Assembly: GCA_017525605.1 (NCBI GenBank)
Contig: JAFXSM010000042.1
Coordinates: forward strand, 124,001-188,000
Length of the DNA: 64,000 nucleotides
Reading direction: 5' to 3'
DNA from: Treponema sp.
Lineage (GTDB): Bacteria; Spirochaetota; Spirochaetia; Treponematales; Treponemataceae
The notes under the pieces were generated by a model. It worked only from the letters and a program-made list of their open reading frames with translations. It did no database searches and was not told the origin of the DNA. Positions within the stretch are counted from its first letter, which is position 1. Each line of letters opens with the position of its first letter. Of the stretch, positions 1 through 7,749 are shown piece by piece. Made by a program: the position numbers and the translations under genes.

Positions 1-2
1 AT

Positions 3-215
3 TATAAACAATTGGACACTCTTGATTTGCCTGATTTAGAAATTCTCCTCGAAAAAATCAGTAATTTGATTTTCTCAAAGAGGAAAACTCATAATTCTGA
101 AATTGAAAATGGACTTACTTTCTTTGACAGCATAAAAGGCAGCGTTAATCGTGAGATTAACGAAAAAGAAGAATTACTTGCAGCTTTAGATGAAAAATAT
201 GCGTATTCTAATTGA
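3..215 (+). CDS. Antitoxin of a PIN toxin pair (5' partial)
   Basis: The reading frame is open to the left edge, so the true start lies outside the window; a TTG at 12 is only an internal codon. The visible residues have the LPDLEILLEKI pattern and charged C-terminal helix of small antitoxins that precede PIN toxins in treponemes. It overlaps the downstream PIN gene by about 17 bases, a usual arrangement for translationally coupled toxin-antitoxin pairs. The expected role is to bind and neutralise the PIN ribonuclease and repress the shared promoter, which is not visible. The assignment rests on context and size more than on a strong family motif. Confidence 0.6.
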   Translation, partial: YKQLDTLDLPDLEILLEKISNLIFSKRKTHNSEIENGLTFFDSIKGSVNREINEKEELLAALDEKYAYSN

Positions 216-615
216 TACAAACATAATATTAGACCTTATACAGAACAGGAAACCACATTCGGATAATGCATCAAAAATCATAAATTCTTGTGTTAAGAGC
301 GAAAATATTGGCTATATTTCGGCACATTCCCTTTCAGATTTATTTTTCATTTTGCGAAAAGACAAATCCGTAGACGAAAGAAAAGCTTTGATTTTGAACC
401 TATGCAAATTTTTCAAAATTGTTCCTGAGGACAAAGATTTTTATATTTCTGTATGTAACAATCCTGACTGGAATGATTTAGAAGACGGACTACAAATGAA
501 ATGTGCTGAAATAGAAGAACTCGATTACATTGTTACTCGAGATGAAAAAAGTGGATTCAAAAATTCTCCAGTAAAAATCATAAGCCCAGAAGAGTTTTTG
601 AAAATCAAGAAGTAA
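199..615 (+). CDS. PIN-domain toxin (VapC-like ribonuclease)
   Basis: About 138 residues. It begins MRILIDTNIILDLI, where the first conserved Asp of the PIN fold sits in the DTNIILD strand. An acidic stretch NDLEDGLQ and the later Asp in YIVTRDEKSG are the other expected metal-binding acidic positions. The family consists of Mg-dependent ribonucleases that act as toxins, usually on tRNA or rRNA. The ATG at 199 is chosen over the ATG at 190 because it starts directly at the PIN strand; neither has a strong Shine-Dalgarno. It overlaps the upstream antitoxin gene, supporting a toxin-antitoxin operon. All catalytic positions appear intact, so the toxin is probably functional. Confidence 0.8.
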   Translation: MRILIDTNIILDLIQNRKPHSDNASKIINSCVKSENIGYISAHSLSDLFFILRKDKSVDERKALILNLCKFFKIVPEDKDFYISVCNNPDWNDLEDGLQMKCAEIEELDYIVTRDEKSGFKNSPVKIISPEEFLKIKK

Positions 616-722
616 ACGTCGCTTGCCAGATGCGAATGTGTCCTAATCTTTGCATAATGGATGCAAGCGGTCACGGCACGCGCGGGAGCGCGTACCTTTT
701 TGATGATTTTATGTGGATTTTT

Positions 723-1589
723 TTATGAATTCTCTGAAAGTTTTTCGATGATTTTATCGGCTGATACCCCAGAAGCGAGCAATTTTTTGAACTCCTCGAT
801 CATGATAGCTTTCCCTTCTGCTATCCCTTCACGGCGATTTGCCGCCATATTGCTGTTGTAGTCCATACGCGCTTTGTAAATTGAATTTTGCTGCGCCCAA
901 ATGATTTCGTCCTGGCTGACTGTGTTAAGGGAAGTCTTTGCATTCATAAGCCCCTCCTCAGATTGTGATATTTCGTTGATATAATCTGCTTTTCGTTCGT
1001 CATCTGCATACGCGAGGAAAAGTCCCCATTTTTCGAGCTTCGAAAGTTTCTCAACAGGCTGTCCAAATTTCTTATGAATCTTTATCAAGTCGAAAAAGAT
1101 AACGTTCATCCTGTTAGCAAGTTGGTCTCCGTTTTCGCTTTTCATAGTATACCACGAAAGTGCATCCTTGTCCTTTTCGAGAAATTCAAAATCCAAAACG
1201 GAAATCTGATATCCCTTTTTCGTGTTCCATTCGCTTCCTTTTTTCGTATTCACATTCAGAAGACGAGCCACCTACGATTCCGCCCTTGTTGCGTAGTCGT
1301 ATCGCTCCTGCCTGCTCTGCATCTCTATATCAGCGCGCTCCCCGTCGTTAAATTTCACGCTAACATCAAACGACATATTCAGTTCTCCATGTTCATCGAT
1401 AGGTGGCTCATTCGGTACAAGTTCCAGCTCATCCACCTGCTTTCCAAGCAAAGTTGAGATAAAATCCTTAAGTGCCGCCTCCGATTCTGGTGTTTCTTGC
1501 GTGAACATCGCTTTAAAAGCGACATCACATTTTGGATCTAGCAAAGCCGTCGGCGACGGACGAAATGAAATCTTCTTGATTTTTCCCAT
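723..1589 (-). pseudogene. Rpn family nuclease (PD-(D/E)XK transposase-like), interrupted
   Basis: Two reading frames on the minus strand, 1589-1272 and 1271-723, are in the same frame and separated by a single TAG at 1274-1272. Joined, they give about 288 codons of an Rpn/PD-(D/E)XK nuclease family transposase. The N-terminal part has LLDPKCDVAFKAMF and the ERADIEMQ metal-binding motif; the C-terminal part has SKLEKWGLFLAY and an EGKAIMIEEFKKLL tail. At the break the family normally has a Tyr-Tyr-Ala-Ala-like stretch; here it is Ser-stop-Val-Ala, with no length change. It is therefore a nonsense-inactivated copy, unless the amber codon is read through or is an assembly error. A second Rpn fragment lies at 39046-39242. 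Confidence 0.8.
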
Positions 1590-1707
1590 AAAACCTCCAT
1601 CTATTACTTACCGATTTTTTTTCATTTTTTGCAAAAATCGGCGAATTCCTTTTTCGGTGCGCATTTTTATCGGTGGTTTAAATCACACACCGAAAAAGGA
1701 GACAATA

Positions 1708-2610
1708 ATGAAGCTTTCTAAAAAAGTTGTCGCTGCTATGTCCACAGCAGCATTGTTGGTAACGGCATCATTCTTTACATCGTGTGGTGAAGAAGATGAT
1801 GATGAGAACAACATGCTTTCAGGAAAAAACAACGATTATTCAATCGCTTACAAAAACGACACAGATGTCGTAAGCCGCGGTTATGCGACAACGACATTCA
1901 AACACGCAGGTTCTTTGTGTCAAATGACAATGAACAAGTCAAGTGCTGGTGCTGGTGCAATGGGCTACATCTGGGACTTGGAGTCTAATTCTGCTCGTGC
2001 AGAAAAAGACCCACGCCGCTTCTTCATCTTTGGCTTTAACTACGACCAAACTGCTTCTAAAAAAGCCGCTTACTATCTCTCATTGTATAAAAACGTAACA
2101 GACATTCAAGCTCAGAACATGGGTGCAACGGGCGGTACAAACAAAGAAACAGGTGCCTATGATGAGACAGGAAAAACTGCAACAGAAAAAGAATATATTT
2201 CTCTTAAAGCTGCTAACTCATTCACACCTGTAATTGATGAAGCAACTGGCGATTTCGTTGTAACTGTCGATGTCTATGAAGGTGGAGAATTCACCGTAAA
2301 TGAAACAACAGGTGAAAAGACTTACACTTCTTATGACGGTACTTACATTGTAGATATCTACAACGGAAAAGTTGATATGGCGGCAATCAAAGGAACAACT
2401 ACAAATACGACTCCAGTTGACACATACACAATTTCTGCAGAAGATGTCGGTTATCTCTCAGAAACAACTGATACGACAAAAAAGATTTGTGGTGCAACCG
2501 CAAATCAGAAAAATGGTGCAGTTTATGCAAACGTTTATGCGGGAAAGACTCTTACAGGCTCTTGGCACTATGCAAAAACATACGCAACTGACGAAGTTGT
2601 AGAGGACTAA
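1708..2610 (+). CDS. Secreted lipoprotein of unknown function
   Basis: A 300-residue protein starting MKLSKKVVAAMSTAALL with a lipobox ending FFTSC-G, so it should be lipid-anchored. The ATG at 1708 is preceded by AAAGGAG at the right spacing; a longer upstream frame is not needed. The mature part begins with an acidic linker and is rich in Thr, Lys and Gly with repeated Thr-rich segments, suggesting a beta-rich surface or periplasmic protein. No catalytic motif is recognised. A strong intrinsic terminator follows at 2632-2670. It is flanked by damaged toxin-antitoxin and Rpn genes, so the area is accessory DNA. Confidence 0.75.
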   Translation: MKLSKKVVAAMSTAALLVTASFFTSCGEEDDDENNMLSGKNNDYSIAYKNDTDVVSRGYATTTFKHAGSLCQMTMNKSSAGAGAMGYIWDLESNSARAEKDPRRFFIFGFNYDQTASKKAAYYLSLYKNVTDIQAQNMGATGGTNKETGAYDETGKTATEKEYISLKAANSFTPVIDEATGDFVVTVDVYEGGEFTVNETTGEKTYTSYDGTYIVDIYNGKVDMAAIKGTTTNTTPVDTYTISAEDVGYLSETTDTTKKICGATANQKNGAVYANVYAGKTLTGSWHYAKTYATDEVVED

Positions 2611-2647
2611 TCCTCCATCATCGTTGAACGCAAAAAAAGACTCGCAT
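2594..2647 (+). repeat. Direct repeat A, copy 1
   Basis: A 54-base segment covering the last codons and stop of the lipoprotein gene and half of its terminator. It recurs with only a few changes at 2878-2931, so the 3' end of the lipoprotein gene was duplicated next to the orphan antitoxin. Confidence 0.85.
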
Positions 2648-2670
2648 GAAAAAATGCGGGTCTTTTTTTT
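2632..2670 (+). terminator. Intrinsic terminator after lipoprotein
   Basis: The stem AAAGACTCGCAT pairs with ATGCGGGTCTTT (one mismatch or wobble) across a short A-rich loop and is followed by eight T. The 5' half of this hairpin is copied at 2916-2931. Confidence 0.85.
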
Positions 2671-2693
2671 GTGTGTGCAGAGAAAGTCAAAAT

Positions 2694-2765
2694 CTTCAAA
2701 AGAACATCTCTACCTTTACTTTCAGGAATGTCATTTATTGATTGATAACGATTTATTGAAGCCAT
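2694..2765 (-). pseudogene. Truncated PIN-type toxin start
   Basis: Reading minus from an ATG at 2765 with a GGAGG ribosome-binding site, the peptide begins MASINRYQSINDIPESKGRD, which resembles from memory the N-terminal leader of treponemal PIN toxins that normally continues into a FFDANVLIY strand. Here the homology stops after about 24 codons and the frame runs into the copied lipoprotein terminator. It keeps its own promoter copy at 2784-2812. It is read as a toxin gene cut off by the rearrangement that produced repeats A and C. Confidence 0.45.
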
Positions 2766-2781
2766 AAACACCTCCATACAG

Positions 2782-2827
2782 ACATTATATTACAGGCAAA
2801 CACTGCATTGAAGACGCGCTCAATCTC
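2782..2827 (-). repeat. Direct repeat C, copy 1 (promoter copy)
   Basis: A 46-base segment almost identical to 3193-3238. It contains a complete promoter for the minus strand and lies just upstream of the truncated toxin. Confidence 0.85.
2784..2812 (-). promoter_or_regulatory. Promoter copy upstream of truncated toxin
   Basis: On the minus strand TTCAAT is followed by a 17-base spacer and TATAAT, ahead of the ATG at 2765. Confidence 0.6.
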
Positions 2828-2877
2828 CGATGAACTCCAAAAATCCGTCAACGAACTCGATGCAAAGTGAAAACGAA

Positions 2878-2931
2878 AAGTTGTAGTGGACTAATCATCC
2901 ATCATCGTTGAACGCAAAAAAAGACTCGCAT
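2878..2931 (+). repeat. Direct repeat A, copy 2
   Basis: Second copy of the lipoprotein 3' end. On the minus strand it now supplies the last codons of the antitoxin gene at 2891-3172, so the antitoxin C-terminus is chimeric. Confidence 0.85.
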
Positions 2932-3172
2932 CAAAAAGTGCATTTTCCGCCTCAAAACGAGTTGAATTAATCCTTGAGCGATTTATAGTTTCAAGAATTT
3001 CATCCGCACTTTCATTTCCTTCCCAAGAAAGCTTCATAAATTTCTGCGCAGGAGTTTCGCTGTCATCGTTTTCCTCAACAACAATCAAAACTTTCTGGCT
3101 TGGTTTGAAATTGTATCGCTGCAAAGGAATAAATGTTGTGCCGTTATAATACGCTTTTACTGCAGTCATCAT
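2891..3172 (-). CDS. Orphan antitoxin with altered C-terminus
   Basis: About 93 residues starting MMTAVKAYYNGTTFIPLQRY, which looks like a type II antitoxin of the kind paired with PIN toxins: a short beta-strand DNA-binding head followed by a helical toxin-binding tail (NESADEILETINRSR). The start at 3172 (or 3169) follows GGAGGAGG; the longer upstream frame would read through the promoter. The last dozen residues come from the duplicated lipoprotein 3' end (repeat A), so the original stop has been lost. No intact toxin follows; only a toxin start remains at 2694-2765. The protein may still repress its own promoter. Confidence 0.6.
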   Translation of the reverse strand: MMTAVKAYYNGTTFIPLQRYNFKPSQKVLIVVEENDDSETPAQKFMKLSWEGNESADEILETINRSRINSTRFEAENALFDASLFLRSTMMDD

Positions 3173-3192
3173 ATCACGCCTCCTCCTTGCGA

Positions 3193-3238
3193 ACATTATA
3201 CCACAGGCAAACACTGCATTGAAGACGCGCACAATCTC
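3193..3238 (-). repeat. Direct repeat C, copy 2 (promoter copy)
   Basis: Second copy of the promoter segment, just upstream of the antitoxin at 2891-3172. Confidence 0.85.
3195..3223 (-). promoter_or_regulatory. Promoter of orphan antitoxin
   Basis: TTCAAT, a 17-base spacer and TATAAT on the minus strand, about 22 bases upstream of the ATG at 3172. Same sequence as the copy at 2784-2812 apart from two spacer bases. Confidence 0.65.
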
Positions 3239-3252
3239 AGCAAATTCAAAGG

Positions 3253-3284
3253 AAACGCCCGAGCGAATTTCGTTCGGGCGTTTT
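3253..3284. terminator. Bidirectional intrinsic terminator
   Basis: Inverted repeat AAACGCCCGA / TCGGGCGTTT with a 10 to 12 base loop and T-rich flanks on both strands. It lies 3' of the MMPL gene at 3307-5643 on the minus strand, and on the plus strand faces away from the antitoxin. Confidence 0.75.
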
Positions 3285-3306
3285 AGCATAGTAAACTTGA
3301 AAAATC

Positions 3307-5643
3307 CTACAAAATCGTGCAGATGAATGCCGTGACGAGTCCTGAGAAAATCGACAGGCCGAGACGGTGGACAGGAACGAACGTGCTAAAGATGAGCGCG
3401 CCGAACGAGATTGCAGTCGTCATGAACGACACGGCGATTGCGAATGCCTCCGCCTTGCTCTCTTTGTTTTCCATTTTGTAGATGATGTAGTCCAAGCCGA
3501 GACCGAACACGAGAATCATTCCCGTAACGCAGAAGAATTCGATTTTCTGCCCCGAAAGGATGAACGTCGTGCAGATTGAAAGGACGCTCATGAGCGGAAT
3601 CAGCGCGATTTTGAGAGTGTCCCTCCAGTTGTAGAAGAACTTGAGGATGATGAATATTATGCAGTACGCAAGGCCGAACATCTCAAGAATCATCTTTGTG
3701 AGCTTGTCCAAACCTGCGCTCAAATCCTTTGCCCGGACTTCGAAATAAACGTCGTCGCCGTAGCCCTGCGCCTTGAAGTCGGCTTCGATTTCGCGGAACA
3801 CGCTTTCGTCTTCGATTCTTGACGGGACGATGAGCGAATAGTATTTATCCTCGACCTTGCCAATCCAAATCGTGTTCAGAATTGATTTTATGCTGTCTGG
3901 AAGTTCCGAGTCCGGAGTGAGGAATTCGTTTTCCTTTTTGCTGATTGAGGACGCAAAGTCGGCAGTAAGGTCATCGGTAATTTCCTCGTCATCCAATCCT
4001 AAAGTCAGCGCAACCTGCGTAGCCGAAAGCGGAATGAGCTTTTTGCTGGCTTCAAGCGACTTCTTCTGCCTTTCCATAGACGGAATGAATTTGCTCGTGC
4101 AGATGAACGTGCCAGGAACGCGCTTTGCAACTTTTTCCTCAAGCTGCAGCGTTTCTTCCACGGTGTTTCCGCTGATGATGAACCAGCTCGTCCTGTTGAA
4201 ATTCAGAACTTTCACAGTCAGCTCCAAATCTCCCTTGAGACGGCCTTTCGGCGTGTAGAGCGAATTCAAATTGTTCTCGATTCGAACTTTGTCGTGGTTG
4301 ATTCCGAGTGCGACAGCGCAGAACACGAAAATCGAAGTGATTACGACGCGCGAAAGTGTCTTTTTGTGATGCCCTCTGAACTTGAGCTTGTCGAGGATTT
4401 TGATTCTTCTCTTCTCCTCGACAGGAATTTTGATGAGAGTGAAAATTCCTGTTGCGGTAAGGAACGAGCTCATAATTCCGACGAGAGAGAAAACAGCCAT
4501 TTGCTTAAGCATGACGAACGGAGCCGTGCAGAGGAACGCATAGCAGATTTCTGTCGAGAGCAGGGAGAGAATCAGACCTTTGAAAAGGTGCATCCTGATT
4601 TTCTGCGGAGAGTTCAGATGCTTGTTGTGCTTCCAGCAGACGAAATAGTGTACGCTGTAGTCGATTGAAGAGCCGATGAGCGAAGTTCCGAAAAGCAGTG
4701 TGATGACGTGCATGTTGCCGAAAATCGCGTGCGTCATGCAGAATGCGATGAACATCGACACGAAAATCGAAAACAGTGAGCAGACGAGCGGCTTAAGGCT
4801 GTTGAAAATCGAAAGAATCAGGATGACGATGACGAATGTTGACATCAATCCAATCCAGGAAGTTTCCCTGAGAGCCGAGCTTGACGAATCCTGGCTGTGA
4901 AAATTCACTCCGTTGAATGCGAATTTCACCTCGTCGGTCTCATACGGTGCGCAGACTTTGTAGATGACCGGCGACGCATTCGTCTTCGACATCGAAGCTC
5001 CAGCGTCCGTCACCACAGCCTGAATCATGACGTACCAGATTCCTTCGTAGTTCGTCGCCATAACGCCGTCCTTCGGGCGCATTGACGTGCCGGAGTCCAT
5101 GAGCGACTGCATACAGTGCTTTAAGTTTTTCGAGTCGAGCAGGAACGGGTCCTCGTCAATGTGCGACAGGCTCGAAAGCGAGAATCCTGAGTAGAGTTCC
5201 GAGAGCGCGTTTGTTGCGAATGTGCTGGCGTCAGACGAAATTTCCGCAACCGTGTCATCGCTCAAGATGTTGTATCTCCATTCGTGGACGAAATCCTCCA
5301 GCTCCTCCGTCGAATTCTCGTCGATTTCGAGGACGAGCTTTTCGAACTGGACAGGATATTTTTTCAGTTCTTCCGTGACGAGTTTTGCTGTTTCCTTTGC
5401 CTTCGAAAAATCCTTGCTGCCGACAAGAATGTAGTTGTTCTTTACGCCCGTGTTCGTGATGTTCGCGTCCGCAATCTTCGCGGCCTTGTTCATCGAATTC
5501 TCCGGGTACATTGAATTCAGGTTGCCGTCGAATGTGACTTTCTTGTAGAAAAGCAGCGTTATCATGAATGCGGCGAGTATTCCGAAATGGAACACGCACC
5601 ATGCAACTGTGAAAAATTGTTTTGGAAGATGCAATTTCCTCAT
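3307..5643 (-). CDS. RND/MMPL superfamily exporter
   Basis: A 778-residue membrane protein. It has an N-terminal helix, a large extracytoplasmic loop, a block of about five helices (IGLMSTFVIVILILSI through the LLFGTSLIGSSIDYSVHYF segment), a second large loop and a second helix block (IFIILKFFYNW through FGLGLDYIIYKME). The two GSSIDY / GLDYIIY motifs are the paired Asp-containing transmembrane segments typical of MMPL/RND pumps that use the proton gradient. Such proteins export lipids or lipid-linked products. A paralogue of 790 residues lies at 46660-49032 next to LolA and a DUF3261 lipoprotein, which suggests a similar substrate here. It sits 35 bases downstream of the RluA-like gene on the same strand. 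Confidence 0.85.
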   Translation of the reverse strand: MRKLHLPKQFFTVAWCVFHFGILAAFMITLLFYKKVTFDGNLNSMYPENSMNKAAKIADANITNTGVKNNYILVGSKDFSKAKETAKLVTEELKKYPVQFEKLVLEIDENSTEELEDFVHEWRYNILSDDTVAEISSDASTFATNALSELYSGFSLSSLSHIDEDPFLLDSKNLKHCMQSLMDSGTSMRPKDGVMATNYEGIWYVMIQAVVTDAGASMSKTNASPVIYKVCAPYETDEVKFAFNGVNFHSQDSSSSALRETSWIGLMSTFVIVILILSIFNSLKPLVCSLFSIFVSMFIAFCMTHAIFGNMHVITLLFGTSLIGSSIDYSVHYFVCWKHNKHLNSPQKIRMHLFKGLILSLLSTEICYAFLCTAPFVMLKQMAVFSLVGIMSSFLTATGIFTLIKIPVEEKRRIKILDKLKFRGHHKKTLSRVVITSIFVFCAVALGINHDKVRIENNLNSLYTPKGRLKGDLELTVKVLNFNRTSWFIISGNTVEETLQLEEKVAKRVPGTFICTSKFIPSMERQKKSLEASKKLIPLSATQVALTLGLDDEEITDDLTADFASSISKKENEFLTPDSELPDSIKSILNTIWIGKVEDKYYSLIVPSRIEDESVFREIEADFKAQGYGDDVYFEVRAKDLSAGLDKLTKMILEMFGLAYCIIFIILKFFYNWRDTLKIALIPLMSVLSICTTFILSGQKIEFFCVTGMILVFGLGLDYIIYKMENKESKAEAFAIAVSFMTTAISFGALIFSTFVPVHRLGLSIFSGLVTAFICTIL

Positions 5644-5678
5644 TTGTAATATTTCCTTATCTGTCTTCTCTTTCTTAT

Positions 5679-6596
5679 TTATCTTCGCTTCTTTCCAAGC
5701 TCGATGAAATTTGAATGCGCTTTGTCTTTCGCGGAAATCCTTCTCTCTCCCAAAATGATGTTTCCGCTTTCTTTCTTTGAGTTCCGTCTCTCATTTTTCT
5801 TCGCGCCGACAAATTCCTTTGCCCACTCAGGCGTTTCAGGGTGGAAATCTCCTTTTTTGACGTATTCGAGCCACTCTTCGCTTTCAGGCACCTGGAACAT
5901 CATCTTTTTCTGCGTGAACGGATGGATGAATTCGAGTGTGCGTGCGTGGAGCGCGAGCCTGCCGAACGGGTCTGTCATTGCCCTGTAATTTTCATCTCCT
6001 GCAAGCGGATATCCTTTGCTCGAAAGGTGCGCGCGAATCTGGTTTTTCTTGCCGGTGTCCAGAGAAAGCTCGAACAATGTGTGTGTCTTTCCGCGCTCGA
6101 CGACACGGAAATGCGTCCTTGCGGGAACGAGTTTCGCTTTTCCGTCCATCGCTTTCGGGACGTAGCCCACGTTGTGCGCGTTGAACGCCATCGGGTCGTC
6201 AATCAGTCCTGAGTCGGGCAGGATTCTCTTCGCGTCTTTCGGATTTTCTGCGACCGCGTGGTAGAGGCGTTCGGTTACCATTGTGTGCCAGGTGTCCATG
6301 ATTGTCTTCTGCGCGGCTTCCGAGAGTGCGAACATCATAACTCCGCTCGTGTCCCTGTCGAGCCTGTGAACGACATACGGCTTGTGCGAAGAATTCAGTT
6401 CGCCCTTCTTACGCATAATGCTTTCGAGTGCGTCCTCCGCTGTTTTTGCGCTGCTTCCCGGATATCTGCAGCTGAGCATTCCGGACGGTTTGTTGATTAC
6501 GCAAATGTATTCATCTTCGTAAAGAATCTCGATTCGTTCTTTTTTGCCGTCAACTTTGCGCTCACGTTTTTCCTGTGAGTTTTCCTTCACTTTCAT
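5679..6596 (-). CDS. RluA-family pseudouridine synthase
   Basis: A 305-residue protein with the catalytic motif HRLDRDTSG, where the Asp attacks the target uracil, and the downstream motifs KNQIRAHL and GYPLAGDENY. These are diagnostic of the RluA/RluD family, which isomerises uridine to pseudouridine in rRNA or tRNA. No S4 domain is evident at the N-terminus, which is instead a basic stretch (SQEKRERKVDGKKERI). The C-terminus carries an extra basic tail. The exact target base cannot be told from sequence alone. slyX is directly upstream on the same strand, 17 bases away. Confidence 0.88.
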   Translation of the reverse strand: MKVKENSQEKRERKVDGKKERIEILYEDEYICVINKPSGMLSCRYPGSSAKTAEDALESIMRKKGELNSSHKPYVVHRLDRDTSGVMMFALSEAAQKTIMDTWHTMVTERLYHAVAENPKDAKRILPDSGLIDDPMAFNAHNVGYVPKAMDGKAKLVPARTHFRVVERGKTHTLFELSLDTGKKNQIRAHLSSKGYPLAGDENYRAMTDPFGRLALHARTLEFIHPFTQKKMMFQVPESEEWLEYVKKGDFHPETPEWAKEFVGAKKNERRNSKKESGNIILGERRISAKDKAHSNFIELGKKRR

Positions 6597-6613
6597 AAAA
6601 ATTCCCCTTGAAA

Positions 6614-6835
6614 TTAATAATGCGGTGGTTTTCTGTTCGGAATCTCGATGTTCTCGGACAAATCCTGAATTCTTCCGGAAAGAATCTTGTTTTCCTGCCT
6701 GAGAATCTCGATTGTTTTCTGATTTTCCACTGCAACTTCCTGAAGTTTGCCGATGAAATCTTCCATGTATGAGATTTTCATTTCCAGCGCGACGAACCTG
6801 TCGTTGATTTCACCAGCATTAATAATGTTTTCCAT
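6614..6835 (-). CDS. slyX: SlyX family coiled-coil protein
   Basis: A 73-residue protein, predicted to be nearly all coiled coil (INDRFVALEMKISYMEDFI, heptads continuing to DLSENIEI) and ending in the family signature RKPPHY. Length and C-terminal PPHY match SlyX. The function of SlyX is not established; it is often found near peptidyl-prolyl isomerase or transport genes. It is probably cotranscribed with the RluA-like gene downstream. The start at 6835 is only about 30 bases from the divergent gene start at 6866, so the two promoters must overlap. Confidence 0.8.
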   Translation of the reverse strand: MENIINAGEINDRFVALEMKISYMEDFIGKLQEVAVENQKTIEILRQENKILSGRIQDLSENIEIPNRKPPHY

Positions 6836-6852
6836 GCGGTGAATTATATCGT

Positions 6853-6858
6853 TATAAT
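6853..6858 (+). promoter_or_regulatory. TATAAT seven bases before an ATG (leaderless candidate)
   Basis: A consensus TATAAT ends 7 bases before the ATG at 6866. A transcript starting at the normal distance would begin at or next to the A of that ATG. The -35 region is weak. Confidence 0.5.
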
Positions 6859-6865
6859 GAAAAGC

Positions 6866-7744
6866 ATGAAACGAGGGAGATTTTTTTTATTCATTTTTGC
6901 TGTATCGATTTTTATCAGCGCGGAAGAATCGTTCGCAAATTCGACTGCAAATTCGACTGCGACTTCTTCATCAGTTTCATGCAAGGACGGTTCAGGAAAG
7001 GATTTGGACGGAAGAATCGCGGTGATTTCGATTTTTGCCGACGACGACAAGACTTCGTGGGGAAAAGACAGGGTGAACTCGTATGCTACAAAGACAATCC
7101 GCTACATGGACATCGCGACCGACTGGATTCTCCGCAAAGTCCGCCCGTACGGAGCCGAGCCGGAATTCATCTACAATTTTTTCAAGAACGGCGGGCTTTA
7201 CTACAAGACAAAACTCGACTGCGACTTGACCGACTGGAAGACGCACGACTTTTACGTCTGGAAATACATTCGTGAAAAAATCGATTTGGACTGGATAAAA
7301 AAAACATACAGAACCGACAATTTCTTTTTCATGGTCTATGTGAACACCCCGATGTCAAACACGATTGCGCCCGCGACGCGCTCATTCTACAAGGGAATGC
7401 CCTATCCGTACGAAATCGTCTACATAAACCGCTACAGGGACGCAAAAGAGACTTCGCCTTCGGTGTACGCGCATGAAATCCTGCATATTTTTGGCGCAAG
7501 GGATTTGTATTACGCGGATTCGAGGAACGGATTTTCAAAGCAGTTCGTCGATTATTGCAAACTGATGCACAGGAACGACATCATGTACACGATAAGCGAC
7601 ATCATTCACGGCGGAGTCCGCATGGACAGGATAACGAACGACTTTTCGCAACTTGATGCCTATTATATCGGGCTGATAAATTACTGCAGCGAAGTTGAGA
7701 AATTCAATTTGGGAAAATCTGAACATTTAAAACATTTGGAGTAG
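6866..7744 (+). CDS. Secreted metzincin-like zinc peptidase
   Basis: The protein starts MKRGRFFLFIFAVSIFISAE, a clear signal peptide. An extended Ser/Thr/Asn-rich linker follows, then a domain with HEILHIFGARDLY near residue 205. HExxHxxGxxD is the metzincin-type zinc site: two His, a catalytic Glu, and a third ligand that is Asp rather than His, as in some families. No other domain is recognised. The start at 6866 is preferred because the earlier ATGs (6839, 6857) overlap the promoter and lack a ribosome-binding site. It is followed after 5 bases by coaBC, so they are probably cotranscribed. Substrate is unknown. Confidence 0.65.
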   Translation: MKRGRFFLFIFAVSIFISAEESFANSTANSTATSSSVSCKDGSGKDLDGRIAVISIFADDDKTSWGKDRVNSYATKTIRYMDIATDWILRKVRPYGAEPEFIYNFFKNGGLYYKTKLDCDLTDWKTHDFYVWKYIREKIDLDWIKKTYRTDNFFFMVYVNTPMSNTIAPATRSFYKGMPYPYEIVYINRYRDAKETSPSVYAHEILHIFGARDLYYADSRNGFSKQFVDYCKLMHRNDIMYTISDIIHGGVRMDRITNDFSQLDAYYIGLINYCSEVEKFNLGKSEHLKHLE

Positions 7745-7749
7745 AAATT

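Noticed and set aside
1501..1707. N-terminal extension of the lipoprotein frame at 1501
   Set aside because: It covers the Rpn gene on the other strand and the promoter region; the ATG at 1708 has the ribosome-binding site and starts the signal peptide.
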